Shown: positions 16,165 through 24,001 of the stretch, piece by piece
Layout: every line of letters starts with the position of its first letter
Position numbering within the stretch: position 1 is the stretch's first letter
Source of the DNA: an uncultured Microbacterium sp.
GTDB taxonomy: Bacteria; Actinomycetota; Actinomycetes; Actinomycetales; Microbacteriaceae
DNA: 64,000 nt
Assembly (NCBI RefSeq): GCF_900078385.1
Contig: NZ_FLQR01000007.1
Location: forward strand, 124,001-188,000
Direction: 5' to 3'
Position numbers and translations under genes: made by a program
Notes under the pieces: generated by a model
Told to the model about the DNA's origin: nothing
What the model saw: the letters and a program-made list of their open reading frames with translations, nothing else
The model's database searches: none

Positions 16165-18141
16165 TCAGCGCGGGGTGCGGGCCTCGCGGTCCGCGAGCTC
16201 CTGCAGATGCGCGTTGTACGCGACCAACTCCTCATCGCCCGTGCGGTCGGCGTGCCGGTCGGACCGGCGCTGCGCGCGCTCGTCGGACCGGCTCCACTGG
16301 ATCGCGACGACGATCGCGAGGATGAGGGTGGGGATCTCGCCGATCGACCACGCGACGCCGCCGCCGGTGTACTGGTCCTGGAGCGGGGTGTCGCCCCACG
16401 TGCGTCCCATCGAGCCGAACCACTCCGCGACGAACAGGCCCGAGGACATCATGATCGCGATGCCGAAGAAGGCGTGCATCGCCATGACGCCGATGAGCGT
16501 GACGAGGCGGAACGGATGCGGGAGCCGCAGCGGGACCGGGTCGATGCCGATGAGGGAGAGCACGAAGAGGTAGCCGGAGATGAGGAAGTGCGCGACCATC
16601 CACTCGTGGCCGATGTGGTCGTACAGCGACCAGCGGAACAGGTCGGTGTAGTAGAAGATCCAGAGCGAGCCGATGAAGACCGCGGCAGCCACGAGCGGAT
16701 GCGTCAGGACCGCGGAGAGCGGCGTGTGGACGGCCCAGAGGATCCACTCCCGGCCGCCGCGGGTGCCGTCCTCCCGCTTGCGGATGGCTCGGGCCGCGAG
16801 CGTCACCGGGGCACCCGGCACGAGGCACAGCGGGATGGCCATGGTCAGCAGCATGTGCCCGACCATGTGGATGCTGAACAGGTAGTCCTGGTACGCGTTG
16901 ATCGGACCGCTCGTGACCCAGAGGAGCAGCAGCATCCCGAGGAGCCACAGCACCGTGCGGTAGACCGGCCAGGCGTCGCCGCGGGCACGGAGCCGGCGGA
17001 CGCCCGCGAGGTAGAAGAACACGCCGAACCCGACGGCGAAGGCCCAGAGCACGTCGACGTCCCACGCGGTGAACCACCGGTCGATCGTGAGCTCCGGCGG
17101 CAGGGGCGCACCGGTCAGCACTTCGGCGGGCGTGGGCGAGTCCGGCAGGGACACCCCGCCCGGCGGCGCTGTGCGGGCGAGGGCGACGGCCGCTCCGCTC
17201 GCGATGCCCATGAACGCCAGCTCGAGGGCGATGAGGCTCCAGAAGCGCCGGGATCCGGCATCCGTCCCGACGCGGACGATGAGGCGCCGCCGATACCAGG
17301 CGCCGAGCACGCCGATCGCCACCAGCGCGACGACCTTGACGGCCAGAAGCGCCCCGTAGGCGGAGATCAGGTCGTCCCAGGCCCCCAGGCCCGCCACGGC
17401 CCGCGCGGTGCCCGACAGCGCGACGACGACGAACGCGGCGAGGGCGATGCTCGAGTAGCGCGCCAGCACGTCGGTGAGGCTCGCGCGCGGCATCCGCGGG
17501 CGGAGGATCACGAGGAGCACGAGCCCGCCGAGCCAGACCGCGGCCCCGATGATGTGCAGCGCGAGCGCGACGACCGCGGTGTTGTGGTTGGCCTCGTCGC
17601 CGGAGTGCCCCTGCGTGGCCATGGGGACGAGCGTCGCGACGGCGAGGAGGGTGACGAGAGCCGTGGACGTCCAGCCGCGGACCGCGAAGGTGAGCACCGT
17701 CAGCACGGCGCCGCCGAGGGTCGTCAGCGACCACGCGCGGCCGGTCTCGGTGTCGACGAGGAAGCGGCCGAGCTGCGCGCCGAACTGCGCGTCCGCGGCC
17801 GGGGTCGCGTTGAAGATGCTGAGGAAGGTGAAGAAGGCGGTGACACCGGCGGCGACGGTGAAGCCGGCCGACGCGACGGATGCGACGTCGAGCGCCGTGT
17901 CGAAGGGGCGGTCGCCCGACCGCAGAGCGAAGAGCGCGAGGACGAGCGAGCCGACCACCCCGGCGGCGGAGAGGTTCACGACGAGCGTCGCGATGGGGAG
18001 CCCCCAGCGCACGACGGGCCCCGGGTCGGCGAGGAGCAGCGGGGCTGCGCCGCCGCCGAAAGTGAGTCCGGCGACGAGCGCCACGAGCGCGGACCCCGCA
18101 AGGATCGCCGGCCCGGCGTAGCGGAGCGCGCGGGAGTTCAC
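16165..18141 (-). CDS. CopD-CtaG fusion: copper resistance / cytochrome c oxidase assembly membrane protein
   Basis: 658 residues, about 15 predicted transmembrane helices. Residues 1-330 resemble CopD (copper import/resistance, with HNTAVVALALHIIGAAVWLGG). Residues 360-640 are CtaG/Caa3-type oxidase assembly domain, with HMVGHMLLTMAIPL, HPLVAAAVF, IGHEWMVAHF and MHAFFGIAIM, in which the histidines and methionines probably handle copper. This fusion is common in high-GC Gram-positive bacteria and is thought to supply copper to the oxidase. The C-terminus is charged and cytoplasmic. The GTG start at 18141 has a leaderless-type promoter. No oxidase subunit genes are nearby. Confidence 0.9.
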   Translation of the reverse strand: MNSRALRYAGPAILAGSALVALVAGLTFGGGAAPLLLADPGPVVRWGLPIATLVVNLSAAGVVGSLVLALFALRSGDRPFDTALDVASVASAGFTVAAGVTAFFTFLSIFNATPAADAQFGAQLGRFLVDTETGRAWSLTTLGGAVLTVLTFAVRGWTSTALVTLLAVATLVPMATQGHSGDEANHNTAVVALALHIIGAAVWLGGLVLLVILRPRMPRASLTDVLARYSSIALAAFVVVALSGTARAVAGLGAWDDLISAYGALLAVKVVALVAIGVLGAWYRRRLIVRVGTDAGSRRFWSLIALELAFMGIASGAAVALARTAPPGGVSLPDSPTPAEVLTGAPLPPELTIDRWFTAWDVDVLWAFAVGFGVFFYLAGVRRLRARGDAWPVYRTVLWLLGMLLLLWVTSGPINAYQDYLFSIHMVGHMLLTMAIPLCLVPGAPVTLAARAIRKREDGTRGGREWILWAVHTPLSAVLTHPLVAAAVFIGSLWIFYYTDLFRWSLYDHIGHEWMVAHFLISGYLFVLSLIGIDPVPLRLPHPFRLVTLIGVMAMHAFFGIAIMMSSGLFVAEWFGSMGRTWGDTPLQDQYTGGGVAWSIGEIPTLILAIVVAIQWSRSDERAQRRSDRHADRTGDEELVAYNAHLQELADREARTPR

Positions 18142-18147
18142 CGTCCC

Positions 18148-18153
18148 AGCCTA
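18148..18153 (-). promoter_or_regulatory. -10 element, leaderless CopD-CtaG gene
   Basis: On the minus strand TAGGCT, then GGGACG, then the GTG at 18141. Confidence 0.55.
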
Positions 18154-18182
18154 CGCGCGGGCCTCCGGGCCCCGGACACGCA

Positions 18183-18212
18183 GAAGGGGGATGCCGTTCG
18201 GCATCCCCCTTC
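18183..18212 (-). terminator. Terminator of the HU gene
   Basis: A 13-bp perfect stem (GAAGGGGGATGCC at 18183-18195 with its complement at 18200-18212) closes a GTTC tetraloop 15 bp after the hupB stop and before the CopD-CtaG promoter. The run of T after it is short. Confidence 0.85.
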
Positions 18213-18226
18213 GTCAGACGACCGTC

Positions 18227-18505
18227 TTACTTGACGGCAGCCTTGAGCTTCGAGCCCGCGGTGACCTTGACGCGCTTGCCCGCGGCGATCTTGATCTCCT
18301 CGCCCGTCTGGGGGTTGCGGCCCGTGCGGGCGGCGGTGTCGACGCGCTCGAAGGCGATCCAGCCGGGGATCGTGACCTTGTCGCCCTTGGCGACGGCGTC
18401 GGAGACGGTCGAGAACAGAGCGTCGAGCACGCCCGAGACAGCGGACTGGCTCTGGCCCGTCGCGCTGGCAATGCTGGCAACGAGCTCGGTCTTGGTGATG
18501 GCCAT
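18227..18505 (-). CDS. hupB: HU family DNA-binding protein
   Basis: 92 residues, nucleoid-associated protein that bends and compacts DNA as a dimer. It has the typical start (MAITKTELVASIASATG), the beta-arm motif GRNPQTGEEIKIAAGK, and ends at KAAVK. The long Lys/Ala-rich tail of mycobacterial and streptomycete HupB is absent, so this is the short type. A good ribosome site (GGAGGACAACCCC) precedes the ATG, and a -10 TATATT lies about 90 bp upstream. A strong terminator follows. Likely highly expressed. Confidence 0.97.
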   Translation of the reverse strand: MAITKTELVASIASATGQSQSAVSGVLDALFSTVSDAVAKGDKVTIPGWIAFERVDTAARTGRNPQTGEEIKIAAGKRVKVTAGSKLKAAVK

Positions 18506-18593
18506 GGGGTTGTCCTCCAGAAGGCGGCGATGCCGCCTTGATTACTACGGACCGGACGGCTCGCGCCCGGGTTGGTCGGATGGACCGGTCCCG

Positions 18594-18599
18594 AATATA
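18594..18599 (-). promoter_or_regulatory. Probable -10 of hupB
   Basis: TATATT on the minus strand is the only AT-rich hexamer in the 222-bp gap between hupB and the TetR gene. No clear -35 is seen. The leader would be about 80 nt. The rest of this gap holds nothing recognisable. Confidence 0.5.
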
Positions 18600-18727
18600 C
18601 CCACGAACCGCGACATTCCGCGGATTTCCGGCGCTCTCCGGGCGGTTTCACCGGCGTGTCGCGTGACGGATGGGACGAATGGGGCGGATGAGGCGTCGAG
18701 GGCGTGGACCCGCGCCGTGCCGGCAGG

Positions 18728-19315
18728 TCAGGCGCGGTGCGCGGCGATCACACCGCGCGCCGTGCGCGCGAACGCCGGCGCGACGCGCTCCTGGCCGTCC
18801 AGGTAGCCGCCGACGAGCGCGGCGTCGCGGAGCAGGACGAGGGCCGCGGCGACCTCCTCGGGCTCGGTCAGGTGCGCTGCGGACGCGATCTGCACGAGCA
18901 TCCCGCGGAACCACTCGCGGTGCGCGGCGATGAGGTCCCGCACGGGGCCGGCATCCGGATACTCGGCGGCGGCGTTGATGAACGGGCAGCCGCGGGTGTG
19001 CCGCTCGCGGATGTCGGCCGCGATCCCCTCGACGACGAGGTCGAGGAGCACCTGCGGGTCATCGGATGCCGCCGCGGCGGCCGCGAACAGCGCGCGCAGC
19101 TGGGCGTCCTCCCCCTCGAGGTAGGCGAGGACGAGGCCTTCCTTCCCGTCGAACTGCTTGTACATCGTCGCGCGCGTGACCCCCGCGGTCTGGATGATGC
19201 GATCGACCCCGACGGAGTGGATGCCCTCGCCGTAGAACAGCAGCTGCGCGGCGGCCAGCAGCCGGTCGCGGGCGGACAGGGCGGAACCGACGATCGGCGG
19301 GGCGGTGGTGCTCAT
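18728..19315 (-). CDS. TetR/AcrR family transcriptional regulator
   Basis: 195 residues. The N-terminal helix-turn-helix (about 15-60) reads RDRLLAAAQLLFYGEGIHSVGVDRII and TRATMYKQFDGKEGLVLAYL, close to the family consensus. The C-terminal part is the ligand-binding domain with RHTRGCPFINAAAEYPD, a motif seen in a subgroup of TetR proteins that have a conserved cysteine. Divergent from the alpha/beta hydrolase gene; a palindrome at 19356-19371 in the shared gap is the likely operator, so it probably represses itself and the hydrolase. Ligand unknown. Confidence 0.93.
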   Translation of the reverse strand: MSTTAPPIVGSALSARDRLLAAAQLLFYGEGIHSVGVDRIIQTAGVTRATMYKQFDGKEGLVLAYLEGEDAQLRALFAAAAAASDDPQVLLDLVVEGIAADIRERHTRGCPFINAAAEYPDAGPVRDLIAAHREWFRGMLVQIASAAHLTEPEEVAAALVLLRDAALVGGYLDGQERVAPAFARTARGVIAAHRA

Positions 19316-19355
19316 GCTCACATTCTCTTCTCTCTCGGGAATAGTCTTGCATAGA

Positions 19356-19371
19356 TAGAACGTTCGGTCTA
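19356..19371. promoter_or_regulatory. Probable TetR operator
   Basis: TAGAACGTTCGGTCTA has the symmetric form TAGAnCGnnCGnTCTA and lies midway in the 111-bp gap between the divergent regulator and hydrolase genes. Confidence 0.7.
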
Positions 19372-19426
19372 CTATTCGAGCATTCCCACCGACACCACCG
19401 CCACACCGAACCCACAGGAGATCGAC

Positions 19427-20251
19427 ATGACCACCACCGAGAAGAGCCCCATCGTCCTCGTCCACGGACTGTGGATGACCCCGAAGAGCTGGGACACCTG
19501 GGCGGAGCGCTTCCGCGCCGCCGGCCACGAGGTCATCGTGCCGGGCTGGCCCGGCATCGACGACCGCTCCGTCGCCGACATCCGCTCGAACCCCGAGGCA
19601 CTGAAGGGGATCGGCATCCGCCAGATCGTCGACCACTACGACCGCATCATCCGCGCGCTGCCGACCAAGCCGATCATCATGGGGCACTCCTTCGGCGGCC
19701 TCTTCACGCAGATGCTCGCCGACCGCGGGCTCGGCGTCGCCTACGTGGGCGTCACGCCCGGCCAGCCCGCGGGCATCTCGACACTCCCCCTCGCGACCCT
19801 GTGGACCGGGACACCGATCCTGTCCAACCCGTTCGGCCGCAACGGCGCCAAGCCGCTGAGCAAGCGCCACTTCCACTTCACCTTCGGCAACGACCTGACC
19901 CGCGCCGAGTCCGACCGCATCTGGGAGGAGCAGGCCGTCAACTCGTACAACCGGGTCTTCTTCGAGGGTGTCGCGGCGGCCTTCAACGAGAAGGGCGGGG
20001 CCTCGCACGTCGACTACGGCCGCACCGATCGCGCGCCGCTGCTGATCATGACCGGCGAGATCGACCATGTGGTGCCCCCGGCCATCGGCCGCGCCATCGT
20101 GAAGAAGTACCGCGCGACCGGCAGCCCGGCGGTCGTGGACTACAAGGAGTGGCCGGGCCGCACGCACCGCATCGTCAGCCAGGACGGCTGGGAGGACGTG
20201 GCCGAATACGCCCTCGCGTGGGCGACCTCGCACGCCCGCGTCGACGCCTGA
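19427..20251 (+). CDS. Alpha/beta hydrolase
   Basis: 274 residues. The fold starts with PIVLVHGLWMTPKSWDTW (oxyanion HG), the nucleophile elbow is GHSFGG (about 85-90, Ser87), the acid is in GEIDHVVPP (about 211-219) and the histidine in GRTHRIV. The triad is complete. Members act on esters, epoxides or C-C bonds; the substrate is not readable. A strong ribosome site (AGGAG) precedes the ATG. It is probably controlled by the divergent TetR regulator through the operator in the gap, and ends at a bidirectional terminator. Confidence 0.93.
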   Translation: MTTTEKSPIVLVHGLWMTPKSWDTWAERFRAAGHEVIVPGWPGIDDRSVADIRSNPEALKGIGIRQIVDHYDRIIRALPTKPIIMGHSFGGLFTQMLADRGLGVAYVGVTPGQPAGISTLPLATLWTGTPILSNPFGRNGAKPLSKRHFHFTFGNDLTRAESDRIWEEQAVNSYNRVFFEGVAAAFNEKGGASHVDYGRTDRAPLLIMTGEIDHVVPPAIGRAIVKKYRATGSPAVVDYKEWPGRTHRIVSQDGWEDVAEYALAWATSHARVDA

Positions 20252-20266
20252 CCCCCGAGCACAGCA

Positions 20267-20301
20267 GAAGGCCCGGACCCCCTGCGGGGATCCGGGCCTT
20301 C
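20267..20301. terminator. Bidirectional terminator
   Basis: An 11-bp perfect stem (GAAGGCCCGGA at 20267-20277 with TCCGGGCCTTC at 20291-20301) is extended by a CCCC/GGGG inner stem across one mismatch. It sits between the ends of the convergent hydrolase and rpsN genes. Confidence 0.9.
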
Positions 20302-20315
20302 GGTGCGATGGGTGC

Positions 20316-20621
20316 TTACCAGCTCGACTTGGTCACGCCGGGCAGCTCGCCACGGTGCGCCATGTCGCGGAAGCGGACACGCGAGATGCCGAACTTCGAC
20401 AGGTGGCCGCGCGGGCGGCCGTCGATGGCGTCGCGGTTGCGCAGACGCACGGGCGACGCGTTGCGCGGCAGCTTCTGCAGGCCGACGCGGGCGGCCTCGC
20501 GGGCCTCGTCGGTCGCGTTCGGGTCCACGAGGGTCTTCTTCAGCTCGGCACGCTTCTCGGCGTAGCGGGCGACGACCTCTTCGCGCTGGTGGTTGCGCGC
20601 GATCTTGCTCTTCTTGGCCAT
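20316..20621 (-). CDS. rpsN: 30S ribosomal protein S14, zinc-independent form
   Basis: 101 residues. The long form of S14 ([17 protein letters not shown] to PGVTKSSW) lacking the CxxC pairs of the 61-residue zinc-ribbon form. It has [12 protein letters not shown] and [16 protein letters not shown]. In many bacteria this form is made during zinc limitation, but it is also the only form in some actinobacteria. It is the last gene of rpmB-rpmG-rpsN, 4 nt after rpmG. Confidence 0.97.
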   Translation of the reverse strand: MAKKSKIARNHQREEVVARYAEKRAELKKTLVDPNATDEAREAARVGLQKLPRNASPVRLRNRDAIDGRPRGHLSKFGISRVRFRDMAHRGELPGVTKSSW

Positions 20622-20625
20622 GAGA

Positions 20626-20796
20626 TCAGCGCTCCTCTCGGAATTCGACGTGCTTGCGGATCACCGGGTCGTACTTCTTCAGCACGATGCGGTCGGGGTT
20701 GTTGCGGCGGTTCTTGCGCGTCACGTAGGTGTACCCCGTGCCGGCGGTCGACCGCAGCTTGATGATCGGACGGACGTCCTGGGCCTTCTTCGCCAT
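20626..20796 (-). CDS. rpmG: 50S ribosomal protein L33, zinc-independent form
   Basis: 56 residues, from [16 protein letters not shown] to VEFREER. The positions of the two CxxC pairs of zinc-binding L33 are occupied by other residues ([20 protein letters not shown]). The start codon overlaps the rpmB stop by one base (TAATG), so translation is coupled. It is short enough to be missed by length cut-offs. Confidence 0.97.
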   Translation of the reverse strand: MAKKAQDVRPIIKLRSTAGTGYTYVTRKNRRNNPDRIVLKKYDPVIRKHVEFREER

Positions 20797-21032
20797 TAGA
20801 GCTTCACACCCTTCGCGAGCATGTCCTTGACGACGGACTCGATGCCGCGGACGTCGATGACCTTCATACCCTTAGCCGACACGTTGATCGTGATCTTGCG
20901 ACCGAGCGAGGGGACGAAGTAGGTCTTCTTCTGCACGTTCGGGTCGAAGCGACGCTTCGTCCGGCGGTGCGAGTGCGAGATGGCGTGACCGAAGCCGGGA
21001 ACTGCTCCGGTCACCTGGCACACTGCTGCCAT
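20796..21032 (-). CDS. rpmB: 50S ribosomal protein L28, zinc-independent form
   Basis: 78 residues, beginning [20 protein letters not shown]. Only one cysteine is present, so the zinc-binding CxxC of the alternative form is missing. A strong ribosome site (CTAAGGAGAAATCACT) precedes the ATG. It is the first gene of a three-gene operon that lies 140 bp downstream of the zinc uptake locus on the same strand. Confidence 0.97.
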   Translation of the reverse strand: MAAVCQVTGAVPGFGHAISHSHRRTKRRFDPNVQKKTYFVPSLGRKITINVSAKGMKVIDVRGIESVVKDMLAKGVKL

Positions 21033-21172
21033 AGTGATTTCTCCTTAGTACCGTGACACCGGACGGTGCCACCCAAGATCCCTTGTCTGCACCCCACGCC
21101 CGCGCACGGCCGGGTGGCCGGGTTCAGGAGGGGGATACGAAACTGCGTGCTGGAGTGCGCGCAGACAAAGAG
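21033..21172 (-). promoter_or_regulatory. Leader of the rpmB operon
   Basis: This 140-bp gap between the MPG stop and rpmB holds no gene. A TAGACT hexamer (minus strand, 21175-21180) at the end of MPG could be the -10, giving a leader of about 135 nt. No Zur-like palindrome like that at 28099 is visible. Short GC-rich inverted repeats occur but no recognised ribosomal protein binding motif was identified. Confidence 0.35.
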
Positions 21173-21832
21173 TCAGTCTAGCACGATGGGACCGGCGCCC
21201 CGACCCCACCGGAACGACGAGACCGTCGGCTCGCCGGGCAGCCAGAACCGCCAGGGGAACGCCGCCGTGCCGGCGACGCCCGCCACCCCGACGCGAGGAC
21301 CGGTCTCGATCGCCGGTGCGGTCTCCTCGGGCAGGAGCAGGTGCGCGGTCGCGCCCGCCAGCGGGGTGGCCGTGACGGCGTCGATGCCGTCGTGACGCGG
21401 ATGCCGGAGGCCGATCGCGTCGCCGAGCCGGCCCGGGCCGCGCGCGAGGTCACGCGCCGTGCGCGCCGCCGGGCGCCGCGCGAACGCGGCATCCACCCCC
21501 TCGATCACCTCGCCGCCGCGCAGCAGGATTCCGCCCGCCTGCCCCGCCGGTCCGCACACGACGTTGACGCAGGAGTGGATGCCGTGGCTGAGGTAGACGT
21601 AGAGATGCCCGGGCTCGCCCCACATCGTCGCGTTCCGTGCGGTGGGGCCGCTGCGGGCGTGGGAGCCCGGGTCGGCCACCTCCCCGGTGCCGAGGCCGTG
21701 ATACGCCTCGACCTCGGTCAGCCGCACGGCGACCGGGACGTCGTCCACCGTGACGCGCAGGATGCCGCCGAGAAGCCGTGGCGCCACCTCGAGCGGAAGT
21801 GCCGCCAGGGCGTCGCGGGTGGCCGGGATCAT
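21173..21832 (-). CDS. DNA-3-methyladenine glycosylase (MPG/AAG family)
   Basis: 219 residues. Base excision repair enzyme removing alkylated purines. Typical motifs are LLGGILRVT, the catalytic glutamate in LTEVEAYHG, ARNATMWGEPGHLYVYLSHGIHSCVNVV and GPGRLGDAIGL. Length is normal for bacterial homologues. The ATG at 21832 overlaps the stop of the upstream propeller gene by 4 nt (ATGA). It is thus the last gene of a coupled chain that begins with zur, an unexpected place for a repair enzyme that does not need zinc as far as is known. Confidence 0.95.
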   Translation of the reverse strand: MIPATRDALAALPLEVAPRLLGGILRVTVDDVPVAVRLTEVEAYHGLGTGEVADPGSHARSGPTARNATMWGEPGHLYVYLSHGIHSCVNVVCGPAGQAGGILLRGGEVIEGVDAAFARRPAARTARDLARGPGRLGDAIGLRHPRHDGIDAVTATPLAGATAHLLLPEETAPAIETGPRVGVAGVAGTAAFPWRFWLPGEPTVSSFRWGRGAGPIVLD

Positions 21833-23259
21833 CCGCGCGTCGCGTTCTGGCACCACGAGATGTCGAAGCCGGCGAGTGCCACGACCTCGTTGTCCGGGAC
21901 CTCGCCGTCCAGGGCGATGACGTGGGTCTCGAGCCGCGTCGGCAGCGGCAGCGCGTAGCCGTCGTAGGGGTTGTCCACCGTGTCGGGGGCCAGCAGCAGC
22001 GCGGCGTACCGCCCGCTCGGCGAGATGCAGGACTGCAGCAGCGTGTCCTCCGGCGCGACGGTGAACACGGTGCGGGCGGCGCCCTCGGCATCCACCACCG
22101 CGACGTCGGTGGAGAGCAGCGTGAAGCCCTCGAGGTGGGCGAGCACGCGCAGCGTCGCGCCGGTCGAGCCGGGCAGGGGCGTCACGGCCCCCGGCTGCCC
22201 GAGTCCTGGCGCGGTGCCGGGCAGCTTCTCCTCGTCGGCGGTCGCGAGGTCGATCCGCGCGAGACCGTCGACCCGCTCCACCACCGCCTCGGTCGATCCG
22301 CGCGCGATCCCGTGGATGCCGACGGCGTTGCCGAGGGCGACCGGCTCGCCCCCTGCCGCGGAGGCGAGGGTGAGCGCGCCGTCGAAAGTGAGGAGGAGCA
22401 CGCTGTCGGTGCCGGGCACGAACCGCCAGTCCTCGACGCGGGAGTCGCCGCCGTCGATCGTGATCGGCGTCGGCTCGTCGTCCACCCGGCCGGCACCGAG
22501 GGATGCCGTGTGCAGCACGCTCTCGCGGCCGCCCGCGGGGCCGATGTCGGCATCCGTGAACGTGTACCCGATGAGGTCGCCGCGGTCGGCGCTCTGCAGG
22601 TTCGTGACCATGCCGTCGCCGGGCAGCGGCAGCGTGCGCGGGTCCGAGCCGTCCCGCTCCGTCACGATGAGCTCGGAGAGGTCGGCATCGTCGCGCGTCG
22701 CGACGACGAGGTGCCCGGACGTGGCGCGGAAGTCCTCGATGTGCGGCGCGGTGAACACCGGGACGGCGGCGTCGCCGGCCAGCTCGGTGCGGAAGACGGT
22801 GTCCTTCCCCTCGCCGCGCTGGAGGAGGTACACCTCCAGCGCCGGAGTGGTGAAGTCCTCCGTGATCGTCGCGGACTGCCCGCCGCCGATGCCCGTGACC
22901 CCGGAGATCGTGACCGTGTAATCCGTGGCATCCCACAGCGGCAGGGCGAAGCGCACCCCGACGGTGCGCCCGACGGTGTCGACCGTGAAGTCGGCGGCCG
23001 GCGAGACGGTGACCTGCTCCGGCGACACCTCCGCGAGCGACTGCGTGGTCGTGAACAGCACGCGGGAGCCGGATGCCGCGACGGCGGCGGCCGTGTCGAT
23101 CTGGACGTCCGTGACCCGCGGACCCTGCGCGGTGGTGAGCGCGGCACCGCCGAGACCGACGGCGGCGAGCACGCCGACGACGATGGCGAAGCTCGTCGCG
23201 AACGCGCGTCCGCGCCGCCGCCGCGCGTGCGTGCGCCGCGTCGGTCGGTCAGTACTCAT
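21829..23259 (-). CDS. Membrane-anchored beta-propeller protein of unknown function, in the zinc operon
   Basis: 476 residues. An Arg-rich cytoplasmic tail (THARRRRGRAF) is followed by one transmembrane helix (about 21-42), then a bacterial Ig-like domain (about 65-125, with VSPEQVTVSPAADF and YTVTISGVTGI), then repeated strands with DD/DG turns typical of a TolB/WD40-like propeller. Two cysteines near the C-terminus (LLQSCISPSG and ISWCQNATRG) may form a disulfide. The start at 23259 lies 11 nt inside the end of the TIGR03943 gene, and its stop overlaps the MPG start. No known zinc motif is visible. The coupling to the permease genes makes a role in metal handling at the outer face of the membrane a possible inference, nothing more. 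Confidence 0.82.
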   Translation of the reverse strand: MSTDRPTRRTHARRRRGRAFATSFAIVVGVLAAVGLGGAALTTAQGPRVTDVQIDTAAAVAASGSRVLFTTTQSLAEVSPEQVTVSPAADFTVDTVGRTVGVRFALPLWDATDYTVTISGVTGIGGGQSATITEDFTTPALEVYLLQRGEGKDTVFRTELAGDAAVPVFTAPHIEDFRATSGHLVVATRDDADLSELIVTERDGSDPRTLPLPGDGMVTNLQSADRGDLIGYTFTDADIGPAGGRESVLHTASLGAGRVDDEPTPITIDGGDSRVEDWRFVPGTDSVLLLTFDGALTLASAAGGEPVALGNAVGIHGIARGSTEAVVERVDGLARIDLATADEEKLPGTAPGLGQPGAVTPLPGSTGATLRVLAHLEGFTLLSTDVAVVDAEGAARTVFTVAPEDTLLQSCISPSGRYAALLLAPDTVDNPYDGYALPLPTRLETHVIALDGEVPDNEVVALAGFDISWCQNATRG

Positions 23260-24001
23260 ACGGGTCCTCGGGCTCCGCGATGACGTCGACCGAGGTGGCC
23301 TGCACCTGCAGGCGCCCGTCGACATCCCGGATGGTGCCGGTCACGGTGACCCACTCCCCGGTGTCCGGCGCGTCCGGCGCGCTGATCGGGACGCGGGCCG
23401 GCTGCGCGTCGATGACGCAGTGCGTGATGACGAGGCGCGTGAGGTCGAAGCCGTCGTCGCCCGGCGTGACGAAGCCCGTGAGGGTGATCTCGTCGCCGTC
23501 GAAGGCGTCCGGGTTGGTGGCGGTCGCGAAGACGCTCGCCCACTCCCCGACGCCGAACGCCGCCGTGTCCCCGGTCGCCGCGAGGGCGACGTTGTCGGCC
23601 CCCTGGAAGAGCGGCGCCGTGCCGGTGTCGCGGGACATCGCGAGCTCGGCCGAGAGCGTCGCGGGGGGGATGAGCACGATGGCGCCGACGATGCCGGTCG
23701 CGAGGATGCCGCCGGTGAGCGCGGCGACCCCGCCCGCGGTGACGCCGCCCGACGCGTGCCCATGGTCCTCGTCGTGCCCGTGGTCATGGTTGTGCCCGTG
23801 GTCGGCCTCCTCGCCGAGCGGGAGGGAGAAGCTCAGCACGGCGCCGGCGAGCGCGAGGACGGCCATCGCGACCGCGAACCACGTCGAGTCCGGGTTGATG
23901 TAGAGCCCGAGCCGGTCGGTGAGCGCGAGCGTGAGCGTCACGGCGGCCAGAGCGGCGGTGAGCCCCACGCCGAGCAGTCGGGTCCCGAGATGCCTAGGCA
24001 A
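23249..24001 (-). CDS. TIGR03943 family permease partner with His-rich loop
   Basis: 250 residues. Two N-terminal transmembrane helices (about 8-28 and 40-60), a cytoplasmic or loop segment with HGHNHDHGHDEDHGH (about 68-82), a third helix (about 88-112), then an extracytoplasmic domain with a conserved-looking THCVIDAQPARVPI motif. The family (like B. subtilis YcgQ) is found next to COG0701 permeases (YcgR), and the pair has been linked to zinc homeostasis. The His-rich stretch fits metal binding. The start overlaps the permease stop by 8 nt. Confidence 0.9.
   Translation of the reverse strand: MPRHLGTRLLGVGLTAALAAVTLTLALTDRLGLYINPDSTWFAVAMAVLALAGAVLSFSLPLGEEADHGHNHDHGHDEDHGHASGGVTAGGVAALTGGILATGIVGAIVLIPPATLSAELAMSRDTGTAPLFQGADNVALAATGDTAAFGVGEWASVFATATNPDAFDGDEITLTGFVTPGDDGFDLTRLVITHCVIDAQPARVPISAPDAPDTGEWVTVTGTIRDVDGRLQVQATSVDVIAEPEDPYEY

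Noticed and set aside
21033..21172. Zur box before rpmB
   Set aside because: No palindrome resembling the 28099-28113 site was found in this gap.
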